Part shown: in pieces, positions 53,316 through 63,541 of the stretch
How positions within the stretch are numbered: position 1 is the first letter of the stretch
How the letters are laid out: every line of letters starts with the position of its first letter
Source of the DNA: Rheum nobile
Taxonomy: Eukaryota > Streptophyta > Magnoliopsida > Caryophyllales > Polygonaceae
Length of the DNA: 64,000 bases
Direction: 5' to 3'
Assembly (NCBI GenBank): GCA_027886185.1
Contig: WOAB01000583.1
Location: 5,642,001-5,706,000, forward strand
Position numbers and translations under genes: made by a program
Notes under the pieces: generated by a model
What the model was told of the DNA's origin: nothing
Databases searched by the model: none
The model's input: only the letters and a program-made list of their open reading frames with translations

Positions 53316-54544
53316 AATCCCCCATACTTAAACCTTGCTCGCCCTCGAGTAAGCTAAAAGAAAACTCACTCCTCCAATCAGCACACAGGTTTCAGGAAGT
53401 AAGGAAGAACATGAAACTAGCAATTACAAGACTCAACACTTCGCCTCCAAACAATCAAAAATGAGCAATGCATAAACTCCAATCTATCTCCTTATCGCTC
53501 CATGAGTGATCCTACCCGAACTCCTTATAACACCTCTTCTTATGACACCAACGCCAAGCAAGAAAATCCTAAATCACTCACACTCATTTTGCTTAGGCGC
53601 CCTTTCGGGTTTTCACCTAACCACTCATTTCATTTTGCTAGATATCTCACATGTTGCTCACATCACTCAAGTCCATTTTTGCACCAACCTAGAGTCGGTC
53701 GGACTACCTGCTTTTTACCTGAGCTTTTCAGCTCATCCCAGGATTTTGATTGCCTTTTTCTCATATTTTTGGCTTTTTCTTTTTCAAATTTTTCAAAAAT
53801 TCATACACATCAGCCATACACAAGTGCACAACACCATAAAACATGTGAATACATTCTCTCCCCCATACTTAAACATGACATTGTCCCCAATGGAATGAAA
53901 GACAAGGTAAAAGCACGGGGAGAAAGAAAACAGAAGACTCACATACGAGACCGGATGGTCTCCCTCCAATGAAGCACAAGGTGTAGTAGAAGTGGGATGA
54001 GCTCAATGATGATCCAATAATGTCCAGCTCATCCAAAACAATGGGTAACAAGGAAGAACGCCGAAATTGAAGATCCACGGAAGAAGAAAAATGAATGGCG
54101 AATTCAGCAAATCACCAACTTCCGGAAGGTTGCTAAGCACAAACCCGTGATCGCAGTTTGCAACCTACAATCACAAGCTCTTCTTCGGGGAACACCAATC
54201 TCGCATCACTCCAAGACTCATTTTTGCCTCAACCTGGGGTTGAGCGAGTCACCTTCTTATTACCTATGCGGCCCTTGCGGGTTTTCCGCACATCCAAGGA
54301 TTTTTTTTTTTTTTTTTTTTTTTTGATAGAAAGGAAGAAAGACTTACAGCGGTTTTGGCTACAGATTGTAGCTGAACCTGTGCCTCGGGCATCCTTCCCT
54401 AACCACAAAAACACTAAAAATGACCGTTAAAAAGAAACAAAAAGAAGAAGAAAAAAAAAAAAAAACATCTCAAACCTCGGGTTGCCTCCCGAGAAGCGCC
54501 TTGTTTAACGTCGTGGCTCGACTCAATGGTGCTCAACTCAAACC
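53316..54544 (-). other. Athila-3 3' non-coding interior with two purine-tract-like blocks
   Basis: On the minus strand, CAAGGTTTAAGTATGGGGGA abuts the 3' LTR (53316-53340) and serves as polypurine tract. A second block, ATGTTTAAGTATGGGGGAGA, lies inside at about 53860-53880, preceded by CATTGGGGACAATG. CGCCCTTTCGGGTTTTC is at about 53598, with a relative at 54270. The same order occurs in Athila-2. An oligo-T run of 22-24 bases is at 54301-54324. Confidence 0.7.
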
Positions 54545-57340
54545 TCAATCAAATTCATCGGGTCCTTTAGGAACCCTCTCATTGAGCACCTCCTTCTTGA
54601 ACCATTCATGGAAAGGTTTAAACCTTAGACCATGCTTCTTGATAGTTGACTCCTTTGGTGGCTCCTCCATCTTTACCTTCTTGGTTGCCTTCCCCCCATA
54701 CTTCGATGGATCAGGGGGGTGTTGAAACTCAACTTCCGGGGCCTGCACAAAAGAAGAAGAAAAAAGCTTCTTGCTCGGAGTTAGCACAATGGGGCCAATG
54801 CCCAAAAGAGAGTTAGGGGACTCTCCCTTCTCATCCAATAAAGCTGTCATGTTAGAATCCTCAATCATAGGTTGTAACTCATCCAAAGGGTTAGGAGTCA
54901 TTACATCAACAAAGTTCAAAGAGGAATCAACAACGGGCTTCATATCATAGATGTTAAATTCAACTTCATCCCCATCAAATTCCATAGTCAATTTCCCACT
55001 ATTAACATCAATTTTAGTTTGTGCTGTTTTCATGAAAGGCCTACCTAACAGCATAGGGGCCGCATCTTTGTCATGCTCCATATCCAACACAAAAAAATCA
55101 GCGGGAAATATCAAATCACCAACCATAACAAGTACATCTTCAACCACTCCCTTAGGATACATATTAGACCTATCAGCTAGTTGAATAACAATACCGGTCT
55201 CATGCAAAGGTCCTAATCCTAGGGATTCATACAAGGACAAAGGCAAAACATTGATAGATGCACCAAGATCAAGCATAGCATTTTCAATTTTTGTATCACC
55301 TATCACACATGGGATGCTAAACATGCATGGGTCACCACACTTTTTAGGCATTCGCCTTTGAAACACCGCAGATACATGCTCACTAACTTTGACCTTTTGT
55401 TTCCCTTTCAATTTTTGATTCCTTTTAATAGTGCATATTTCTTTCAAGAACTTAGCAAATCTAGGAATACTCTTAACCAATTTAAGCAAAGGAATGTTTA
55501 CCTCACACTTACTGAAGGTCTCGAATATCTCATTGTCATTCTCCGGTCTTCTAGTATCCTTCAACGCCTCAGGGAAAGGCGGGACCGGCTTCTGAGAGCA
55601 AAGCGGTGGAAAGCTCGGACGAACGTAGTCATCAATGGGAGCTGGGTCCAAACCGCGGGTGAGGGCGGGTGGACGCGATCGCGTCTCTGAAGAGGAGGCT
55701 ACTGGCGCTGAACCGCGAGTGGACGCGGGTCCACGCGATCGCCGGCGCTCCATGGATTCCTCTTGGCTGCTCACTGGAATGAAACCGCGAGTCACGGCGG
55801 GTGACCGCGATCGCCGGGGCTCCTTGGTGGTTTCTTGGTTGCCCTCTGGTGAATAACGGTGAGTGGCCGCGGGTGACCGCGATCGCCGCCGCTGTTCCAG
55901 TGGTTCATCATCTTCAAAACCGCGATCGCGGTAGGTCGCCTCGGATCGCCGTTTCCTGTTTTCAGTTGGTTCAGAACCGTCTTGCACTTCACCCTGTTCA
56001 GCATAAGGGTTCAATAGCTTCTCACTCCTCAAGGTAATGGCACTCACATTCTCCCTCGGGTTGACTACCGTTTGTGACGGTAATTTTCCCGAATCACGAG
56101 CCTCTAGATTACTCACAGCTTGAGCAATTTGTGCCACTTGCCTCTCAAGATTCTGAATGGATGCCTTAGTTTCAGCATCTTTCTGCATAACCGACTGAGC
56201 CAATGACTTGATCATGTCTTCAGCTGACATGGTTTGTCTCGGGTTGTATTGTGGCCTCGGTTGTTGTTGTTGTGGTTGCAAGAGATGAGGATTTTGAACA
56301 TTTTACTGATTACTCCACCTCAGATTTGGATGATCTCTATACCCCGGGTTGTAGGTGTTAGAGAATGGATCATACTTGGGTCTTGGTTGCCATCCTCCAA
56401 CACCATTCACCTCAGCACTTGACTCTTGAAGAGTAGGGCATTGATCATTTGGATGCCCCACTTCATTGCAAACTCCACATGGTCGGGCTTGAGATGGAGT
56501 GCCTTTCAGCATAAAGCACTTCATCATTTCCTTCAGCTCATTCACATCAGACTCAATCTTTGAGGAGGAACCCACAGCCTTGAGACTCTCTCTCTTGCTA
56601 AATTGCCTGGAGCCTTCAGATAGCTCCTGAAACATCTCAAAAGCTTGGGGAGGAGTTTTGTTCAGAATATTACCTCCACAAGCGGCATTCACCATTCTTC
56701 GTTCCTCATCCGAGAGTCCGTTGAACAAGTATAGAATGAGATCTTGATCATTGTACCCATGATATGGGCAACTTGCACATAGCCGCTTGAATCTCTCATA
56801 ATACTCGTACAAGCTCTCGCCTCCTTGTTGTTCAATGGTGGCAATGGCTCTCTTCAAGCTATTCAACTTCGTGGCCGGGAAGTATTTTTCGAGAAAAGCC
56901 TTCTTCATTTCAGCCCATGTTGTGATACTTCCCGGGGCAAGGTAATAGAGCCAATCATTTGCAGCATCCTTCAAAGTGAATCCAAATGCTCTCAACATGA
57001 TGGTGTCAGCAGTGACACCTCTTGGCTTCATGCTAGAACATACCGCATGAAATTGCGCCAAGTGCTTGTTCGGGTCTTCTCCAGCAAGACCATGAAAGTG
57101 AGGCAGCTCATGAATCAATCCTGCCTTCAACTCAAAATTCACTCCTTCGGCTAACTCAGGAATAGTTATAGCCAAAGGCTGTTGCTCCAAGTTAGGAGCG
57201 GTTAGCTGTCTCAAAGTTCGGTCACCCATCTCCGTTTGGTTCAGAATCTCACGGGCTACTCTTCGGTTCCTCAAAAATGTCCGCTCAATTTCTGGATCAC
57301 AATCAACAATGGAAGAATCAGTAGCACGGGTGTGAACCAT
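54545..57340 (-). pseudogene. Athila-3 gag-protease polyprotein, single in-frame stop
   Basis: ATG 57340 (MVHTRATDSSIVDCDPEIER) lies about 65 bases past the primer site; 932 codons run to TGA 54545 with one TAA at 56303-56305. In order: gag core (NFELKAGLIHELPHFHG, AANDWLYYLAPGSITTWAEM, FKRLCASCPYHGYNDQDLIL), zinc knuckle CGVCNEVGHPNDQC, a Gln run, a helix (NLERQVAQIAQAVSNLEAR), an Arg/Ser/Pro linker of RSRSPA-TRG repeats encoded by GC words (about 55640-55935), and a retropepsin with MLDLGASINVLPLSLYESLG and MLLGRPFMKTAQTKIDV. The capsid and protease look intact. The frame closes where RT would begin, so enzymes must come in trans. Confidence 0.92.
55640..55935 (-). repeat. GC-rich words encoding the Arg/Ser linker of Athila-3 gag
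   Basis: Words such as CGCGATCGC, CCGCGAGT(G/C)ACGGCGGGTGA and CCGCGATCGCGG recur about every 70-100 bases at 55657, 55733, 55809, 55876 and 55920, encoding RxRSPA-TRG repeats. CGCGATCGC is also the core word of this element's own LTR cluster (for example 52985 and 53050). Confidence 0.83.
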
Positions 57341-57403
57341 ACAAATGGTTCACACCAAAAGTTGATAAACAAACAATTACAAAGAAAAGAACAATTATTA
57401 ACT

Positions 57404-57424
57404 CCCCGGCAACGGCGCCAAATT
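57404..57424 (-). promoter_or_regulatory. Athila-3 primer-binding site (tRNA-Asp type)
   Basis: Minus strand TTTGGCGCCGTTGCCGGGGA directly follows the 5' LTR end. Confidence 0.85.
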
Positions 57425-58751
57425 TGATAGCGTATTTTCAGTCGTTCACACTATCAAAGTAATCCTAATATGCAACTAGAGTATAGCATGCAAGTAGGGA
57501 ATCGTACCCAAGGGAGTTAAAATGTCAATTTCAATGTAACTACTAATTTATCAACTTTAAAGAACAAATGGGGGGGGGGATTTGGTTTTCTACTAAAACT
57601 ACTCAATTGCAATAGCACAAAAATCAGATTAAACAATGGGAGAAAGAGTTTCACCTAGCAAGTTTCCACACATCAATTAACCAAGTTGCAATTCGGTTCA
57701 TTTCATGTTCATCATAATCCTATGGATTTGTCCCAATTCTGATTTTTTGTATATTAACAATCCAACCGGTCTTGCTAATACTTACTAATTGAAAACCTAG
57801 AAGACCTCCTAAGTTGATTCAATCAATAGCATAGGGCATAAGAAATAATGGATTGCAAGCAAAGACTCAACACCGTAAGTATGACATGCAAATCAATTTC
57901 CTTTTCACAATTGAATTCAATATACCAATTTCATACAATTGTGGTTGCTACAAGTGATTAGGGATTCTACCGTCTATCCCTATTCTAGCAATTAGAAAAC
58001 TATAAAATCGAACTAGGATGTCAATCTAGCCAACAATATAGAAATCCGAATTATGCTCAAGGAAATCAATACAAAAATCCAAAGGGACGAACAAGAGATA
58101 AAACCTTACAACTGAATTAATCGAGTGCTTCCACGCTAGGCAAAACAAGGGTCTTAGTTCCGGTTCATGTTCTTCACGAAATCCAAAACCATGGAGAAAA
58201 CTAGAAAAACGTTCTTGAGAAAAACAAAGAAAGAAAAGAGATGGAAAAGATAGATGATGAGAGGAGAGAGAGGGGATGGTGATGGATAGATGAATGTCTG
58301 CCAAAAAACGTGCTAATCTAACCTAAACTGACAAACAAAACGTCTGAATTGATTAAGGGAAAACAAAACGTCAAGCCAAAAAGGAAATCGGGAAAGTTCA
58401 GAAATGCCAGAGACGCGACCGGACGCGATCGCTTCCGCTCGCCGTTTCGCCTCGCCAAAGATCAGAACTTCCTGGAGCAAAAACGCGACCACCGGCGATC
58501 GCCGCCGCCCGCCTCCACTCGCGGCCAGTCGCGTCCACCCGCCGCCGCCTGCTCGCGTCAGCCAGCTCCAGCCCGCGTCGGTCCGCGGTGGGTCGCCATG
58601 GCCTGCGTCAAGCTGCTTCTCCTAGCTTCAACGTCGTCTCTTCATGCCAGCCCGGCTCCTCGAGCGTCGACTTAGCTCCAAAACCGAGCCAAAATCTCCA
58701 CAAAACTATGCTAATAACTACTAGTTGCGCTATGTAAAATACCGCTTATCA
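57425..58751 (-). repeat. Athila-3 5' LTR (1327 bp)
   Basis: Near-identical copy of 51990-53315. Most of the differences lie in the GC-rich cluster at 58400-58640. Confidence 0.94.
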
Positions 58752-58756
58752 AGCTC
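58752..58756 (+). repeat. Athila-3 target-site duplication, right copy (AGCTC)
   Basis: Exact repeat of 51985-51989. Confidence 0.93.
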
Positions 58757-60203
58757 CCACCGCACCCGCGGCGAGCCTTGTCCGAGTGTGTGTTCTTGGG
58801 TGTTTGGCTTTGGGCGAGGCTCAATTCCTTTGATTATTTTTCTATTCTTTTAGATTCAATTATGAAGATATTGAATCTAACTTAGGGTCTCGTTATAGAT
58901 CGCTTCTTAGGGATTTATTATCCAAGATCTGCCCCAGTTTCAGATCCAGGAACTCGACGTTTCTAAGCTTTGTTCAAACTCGTCGAATCTAAGGCAAGTG
59001 GCGGTTCGCTCTTGCTCATCATTCCATACTTCCATTAATTATCAATTGTTTAGTTGTTAATTAATTTGGGATGATTCTTGTTTATGTTGGGAACAGTTGT
59101 GTTAATTATTATGATTAAAATCTGATATTATAATAGGTTGTATATTCTGCTAGAATCGACGCTATTATAGTTATATTGTATAGGTGTGGGCCGTGATGGC
59201 TTTGATGTGATTTATTGTTGTGTTAAACTGTTTAGTTAGCACGAGTATTCGTAGGGACGATGGGCTCTATGTGAGGTCCAGTCGTTTCTTGATAATCAAT
59301 TGGTGAAGGGGCAGTGGAGACCCTGACATCAATGGTTATGGATTTGTTGTGGATACGGACGTTGGGCTCTATGTGAGGTCATGTCGTTCTTGATCGTGTT
59401 ATGGATATCTAAAAGCTTATAACGTGTTGTGGTTTGTTCTGGAATTAACTCAGATAAGTGCTCTTGGCGCACATAATTAATATACCTTGGCGAGTGGTGC
59501 AGTTAGGCGATAGTGCAGTTAGGAAAAACTCATCTTAGTATAGATCGCTCGTATACGATGCTGTGTTTGTCTGATTATTTGAGTTTCCCAACTTTTGTCA
59601 TATTTCTGTTAAGGCTCAATTCATTGGAGTCTCCTTTTGTATTTGATTGTTGTGAGGCTTGGTCTCCAGAATCTTCTCTTCTCATGCATGTTGTTGTATT
59701 CTAGTAGAGTATGGTGGTTGACTAACGTACTCGGCTATTATTCGAGGGACGACGAGTCTAACCTAATACGTCTACTTCAAACCATCTGCTTTGTGCCCTT
59801 GCTTAGTATTTCATTAGACTAACCAACCGTAATTGTTCTCTGCATGGTTGGCTGGTGTCATCCGTTTGATTCGGCACATCAGATAAATTGAGGATCCGAG
59901 AAGGCTAGAGCGACTATAAGGATGGATGGTGTTTTGATAAACTATTTTGTTTTAAGACTTCCGTTGTGTTATTTATGCTTTAATGTTAAGACTTCCGCTG
60001 TAATAATTCTGGTTTTGTATTTTGTTGTATTTGGAAATTGTTGTATTTCCGAGACGTTGGTTTTAATAAGAGTTATGATATTTGTGTATTATAACTGTGG
60101 TTTGATGGTTTATATCAACTGGAAAAGCTTGGGATGACTTCGGGATGTTATATCCGAGGTCATTGGCAGTAATACTTTCAAGGTGAGATTTGGGGGTGTT
60201 ACA
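58757..60203 (+). repeat. Gypsy-B2 5' LTR, second part
   Basis: Continues with CCACCGCACCCGCGGCGAGC and ends GGGGGTGTTACA at 60203. Together with 51277-51989 the LTR is about 2160 bp, close to B1 (2171 bp). Open frames inside are not conserved. Confidence 0.87.
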
Positions 60204-60207
60204 ATTG

Positions 60208-60219
60208 TGGTATCAGAGC
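60208..60219 (+). promoter_or_regulatory. Gypsy-B2 primer-binding site (initiator tRNA-Met type)
   Basis: TGGTATCAGAGC, four bases after the LTR end; perfect match to the site in Gypsy-A. Confidence 0.93.
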
Positions 60220-60428
60220 CGAATTTTTTTTTTCTTACGGGTCGGGTTTAAAATGTTTTTCTGGAACAAAACTTTTGTAAACCGATCACTCGTTTGAAAT
60301 GTCTTCGAAGGCTCTGAATTTTCAAGGAAAATTTTTTAATCGTTCATAGTCGCGCCTTTTCTAAAGTCTGATATGGAAGTTCGCTTCTATGTCTAGAAAG
60401 ACTAATTCTTTTCTTGTTGTCCCGTAGG

Positions 60429-61211
60429 ATGGGAGCATGTTTATCGTTGTTTAAAGAGCTGGAAGATGCCGAGATGGCTCCGCCGTCTCCAGTAAGGCCG
60501 AATCTTCCTACTCCCCCTAGATGCTTTGAGGTTGGAGAATCCAGTAATCCACCCGAGGAAGTGAAGCATGTGCTTCCGGAGTCAGTGGTGCTGAGATCCA
60601 ACGCTATTGTAGCACCAGTTGAGCCGAAGAGGTACGCTCTAGGCTACTACAATAACGATTATTCGTTAGAAGTGATCCCTGAAGAGGGTGAAGAAGAAGA
60701 AGATGAAGAATCATCTGATCGGTATTTCGAGATCGACCTCGAAGTAGAGCCGGTTCCGGAAGAGGATCCCGAGGAAGATCCTGTGGAGGAAGAGAACGTT
60801 GAGGAACAAGAACAAGGGCCCGATAGTTTGAGGCACTTGTTGGTGGTTAATGAGGACACGGGGATGCAATTCCTCTACCCTAGTCTGCCACCTGGACCAG
60901 TATACCCGCTGATGACAAAAGCTGATTGGGAAGCCCTCTATGTCGAGTACGGCATCAGAGATAGGAGTGACCCTCAGCCCAACCTTGGTCAGAGAAGGAG
61001 AAGGTCGAGCCCAGAACTATGCGAGATCCTTCGTCAGGGCCAAGAAGTCTCTTTTGAAGAGCAGCGGTTGTTGGACGATATAGCAGATCATGCAGGAAGG
61101 AGGGCCAGGCCGAGAACTCCTGAGCCAAGGGACGAACAGTGCATTCCAGGGCCGAGTAGGGTTAGGAGTCCATCACCGGATTCCGATGACAAACCCCGCT
61201 CGAAGAAATAG
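60429..61211 (+). CDS. Gypsy-B2 ORF0 (copy 1): acidic protein with MGAC-x-S N-terminus, function unknown
   Basis: ATG 60429 is chosen because MGAC is conserved in three copies (also 51230 and 62469) and the upstream in-frame codons lack an ATG. It encodes 260 residues. MGACLSLFKELE fits the N-myristoylation pattern (Gly2, Ser6) with Cys4 as possible palmitoylation site. Then come a Pro-rich stretch, a strongly acidic region (EEGEEEEDEESSDR to VEEQEQ), a hydrophobic/aromatic part (MQFLYPSLPPGPVYP, DWEALYVEYGI), and a basic Ser/Pro tail (GQRRRRSSPE, RSPSPDSDDKPRSKK). No known domain was recognised. It lies between primer site and gag; a CCCGTAG just before the ATG could be a splice acceptor. 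Confidence 0.7.
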   Translation: MGACLSLFKELEDAEMAPPSPVRPNLPTPPRCFEVGESSNPPEEVKHVLPESVVLRSNAIVAPVEPKRYALGYYNNDYSLEVIPEEGEEEEDEESSDRYFEIDLEVEPVPEEDPEEDPVEEENVEEQEQGPDSLRHLLVVNEDTGMQFLYPSLPPGPVYPLMTKADWEALYVEYGIRDRSDPQPNLGQRRRRSSPELCEILRQGQEVSFEEQRLLDDIADHAGRRARPRTPEPRDEQCIPGPSRVRSPSPDSDDKPRSKK

Positions 61212-61501
61212 TGTTTAGGGAGTCTGCCGTACAAGAAGCGTTTTCAAGGCGCCATGTAAAGGGCCGATGTTGACTGTAGTAGTTTCCTTTTTGCGTATGT
61301 TTTGATGTATATTCGGCAAAGTGCAAATCTCCAGGCAATTTTGTTAGAAAGCTCGGGAGATCCTTCTGGTATAATATGTAGTTCTGTTGAAAGTTCATCT
61401 ATAAAATACCTAGTTGATCTACTCTGAGTTGACTTTTATTATATTAAGTATTTTGAAGAGATATTAATATGTAAAATACTTGGACTTTGATCGGTAAACA
61501 G
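61212..61501 (+). other. Spacer between ORF0 and gag
   Basis: 290 bp, AT-rich, no open frame. How gag is translated downstream of ORF0 (splicing, internal initiation) cannot be told from the sequence. Confidence 0.6.
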
Positions 61502-62386
61502 ATGGTGAATACAAGAAATACTATTCGTGCTGGTGCTGGGCCGAGCAATAATTCCAGACCAATCATAAGGGATGATCCGGACCGTGTGGAGGAACACGAG
61601 TCTATGTCTCAGAACAACCCTAGAGGCAATGACCATGATGAGGTCAACGCTCCAATGGTTTTCGATGCAGCAGACATTGCAGCTATTCGAGGAATATTCA
61701 TGCAGGCATTCGCTGATGTTATGCGACCTGTCGCACCGCAGACACAAGATGTGCCAGTTCCGCCAGTAGCTCCTAGGTTCGAGGAACCTAATGTCCATAT
61801 ACCCCGTAATGAGACGGCCAGGAATAAGGATGATTATGGTCGAGCGCTGAAGACCATCAACTCTATGAGGCCGGACAGTTATGACAGAAAAGGAGAGCCG
61901 GTTAGGGTGGCTCATTGGTTTTCCCATATGGAGCGGTTGTTCCTCAATATCGAGTGCACCGAGGCTGAGAAGGTGCATATAGCTTCTCTTCAGTTGAAGG
62001 GAGATGCTAGCGAATGGTGGGAGAACACTAGGCTGGCTGATCGGGCTGATTTGAACTGGGGAATGTTCAAGACGAAGATGAATGATCGTTTATTTTCCCA
62101 AGCCATGCGGGATGAGAAACACAAGGAATTCCTCTATCCCAAGAATGATGGATTGAAAGTGACCGAGCTAGCGGCCAAGTTTAATCATTTGTTGCAGTAC
62201 GCTGGATCGGCTGTGTCTAGCGAGGAACAAAAGATCTGGCATTTCCATGAGTGGATGAGCCCAGACATTAAACCGATGATGTTGCGTCACGGATGCTCTA
62301 CCTTGGAGCAATACGTGGATGCAGCGTATAAGTTGGAAGTGTCTTCAAAGGCTCTGAATTTTCAAGGAAAATTTTTTAATCGTTAA
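61502..62386 (+). CDS. Gypsy-B2 gag (copy 1), C-terminally truncated by the duplication
   Basis: ATG 61502 (MVNTRNTIRAGAGPSNN), the usual start of Tekay-like gag. The capsid domain follows: DRKGEPVRVAHWFSHMERLF, HIASLQLKGDASEWWENTRL, FNHLLQYAGSAVSSEEQKIW and CSTLEQYVDAAYKLEV. The product would assemble the particle shell. It has 294 codons and ends in KALNFQGKFFNR, where the final residues are translated leader of the duplicated copy. The zinc knuckles and the protease linker that should follow are missing from this copy. Confidence 0.9.
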   Translation: MVNTRNTIRAGAGPSNNSRPIIRDDPDRVEEHESMSQNNPRGNDHDEVNAPMVFDAADIAAIRGIFMQAFADVMRPVAPQTQDVPVPPVAPRFEEPNVHIPRNETARNKDDYGRALKTINSMRPDSYDRKGEPVRVAHWFSHMERLFLNIECTEAEKVHIASLQLKGDASEWWENTRLADRADLNWGMFKTKMNDRLFSQAMRDEKHKEFLYPKNDGLKVTELAAKFNHLLQYAGSAVSSEEQKIWHFHEWMSPDIKPMMLRHGCSTLEQYVDAAYKLEVSSKALNFQGKFFNR

Positions 62387-62468
62387 TAGTCGCGCATTTT
62401 CTAAAGTCTGATATGGAAGTTCGCTTCTATGTCTAGAAAAACTAATTCTTTTCTTGTTGTCCCGTAGG

Positions 62469-63282
62469 ATGGGAGCATGTTTATCATTGTTTAGAGAGCT
62501 GGAAGATGCTGAGATGGCTCCGCCGTCTCCAGTAAGGCCGAATCTTCCTACTCCCCCTAGATGCTTTGAGGTTGGAGAATCCAGCAATCCACCCGAGGAA
62601 GTGAAGCATGTGCTTCCGGAGTCAGTGGTGCTGAGATCCAACGCTGTTGTAGCACCAGTTGAGCCGTCGAGGTACGCTCTAGGCTACTACAATAACGATT
62701 ATTCATTAGAAGTGATCCCTGAAGAGGGTGAAGAAGAAGAAGATGAAGAATCATCTGATCGGTATTTCGAGATCGACCTCGAAGTAGAGCCGGTTCCGGA
62801 AGAGGATCCCGAGGAAGATCCTGTGGAGGAAGAGAACATTGAGGAACAAGAATAAGGGCCCGATAGTTTGAGGCACTTGTTGGTGGTTAATGAGGACACG
62901 GGGATGTAATTCCTCTACCCTAGTCCGCCACCTGGACCAGTATACCCGCTGATGACAGAAGCTGATTGGGAAGCCCTCTATGTCGAGTATGGCATCAGAG
63001 AGAGGAGTGACCCTCAGCCCAACCTTGGTCAGAGAAGGAGAAGGTCGAGCCCAAAACTATGCGAGATCCTTCGTCAAGGCCAAGAAGTCTCTTTTAAAGA
63101 GCAGCGGCTGTTGGACGATATAGCAGATCATGCAGGAAGGAGGGCCAGGCCGAGAACTCCTGAGCCAAGGGACGAATAGTGCGTTCCAGGGCCGAGTAGG
63201 GTTAGGAGTCCGTCACCGGATTCCGACGACAAACCCCGCTCGAAGAAACAGTGTTTAGAGAGTCTGCCGTACAGGAAGCATT
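62469..63282 (+). pseudogene. Gypsy-B2 ORF0 (copy 2), four nonsense codons
   Basis: Same start (MGACLSLFRELEDAEM) and domains as copy 1. Stops lie at about 62853 (CAA to TAA), 62907 (CAA to TAA) and 63177 (CAG to TAG); the former terminal stop is also shifted, since GAAATAG became GAAACAG near 63249. All three premature stops are C-to-T changes relative to copy 1. Confidence 0.85.
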
Positions 63283-63541
63283 TTCAAGGCGCCATGTAAA
63301 GGGCCGACGTTGACTGTAGTAGTTTCCTTTTTGCGTATGTTTTGATGTATATTCGGCAAAGTGCAAATCTCCGGGTAATTTTGTTAGAAAGCTCGGGAGA
63401 TCCTTCTGGTATAATATGTAGTTCTGTTGAAAGTTCATCTATAAAATACCTAGTTGATCTACTCTGAGTTGACTTTTATTATATTGAGTATTTTGAAGAG
63501 ATATTAATATGTAAAATACTTGGACTTTGATCGGTAAACAG

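Larger units (their letters stand above)
51990..58751 (-). mobile_element. Athila-3: complete, young, non-autonomous Athila-like element (gag-protease only)
   Basis: Minus-strand LTRs 57425-58751 (5') and 51990-53315 (3') start TGATAAGCGG and end CGCTATCA. By eye they differ by about eleven substitutions and one G-run indel in 1326 bp, under 1%. Target duplication, primer site, one gag-protease frame and a purine-rich 3' end are present. RT, RNase H and integrase are absent. It is the best-preserved element in the window and probably the latest insertion. Confidence 0.94.

Noticed and set aside
54158..54430. Open frame with a Phe run at 54300
   Set aside because: Translation of the oligo-T tract in non-coding Athila-3 interior.
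60414..60428. Upstream start for ORF0 at a TTG codon
   Set aside because: Plant initiation at TTG is unlikely, and the conserved start in three copies is the ATG at 60429.
61487..61501. Upstream TTG start for Gypsy-B2 gag
   Set aside because: The family gag starts MVNTRN at ATG 61502.
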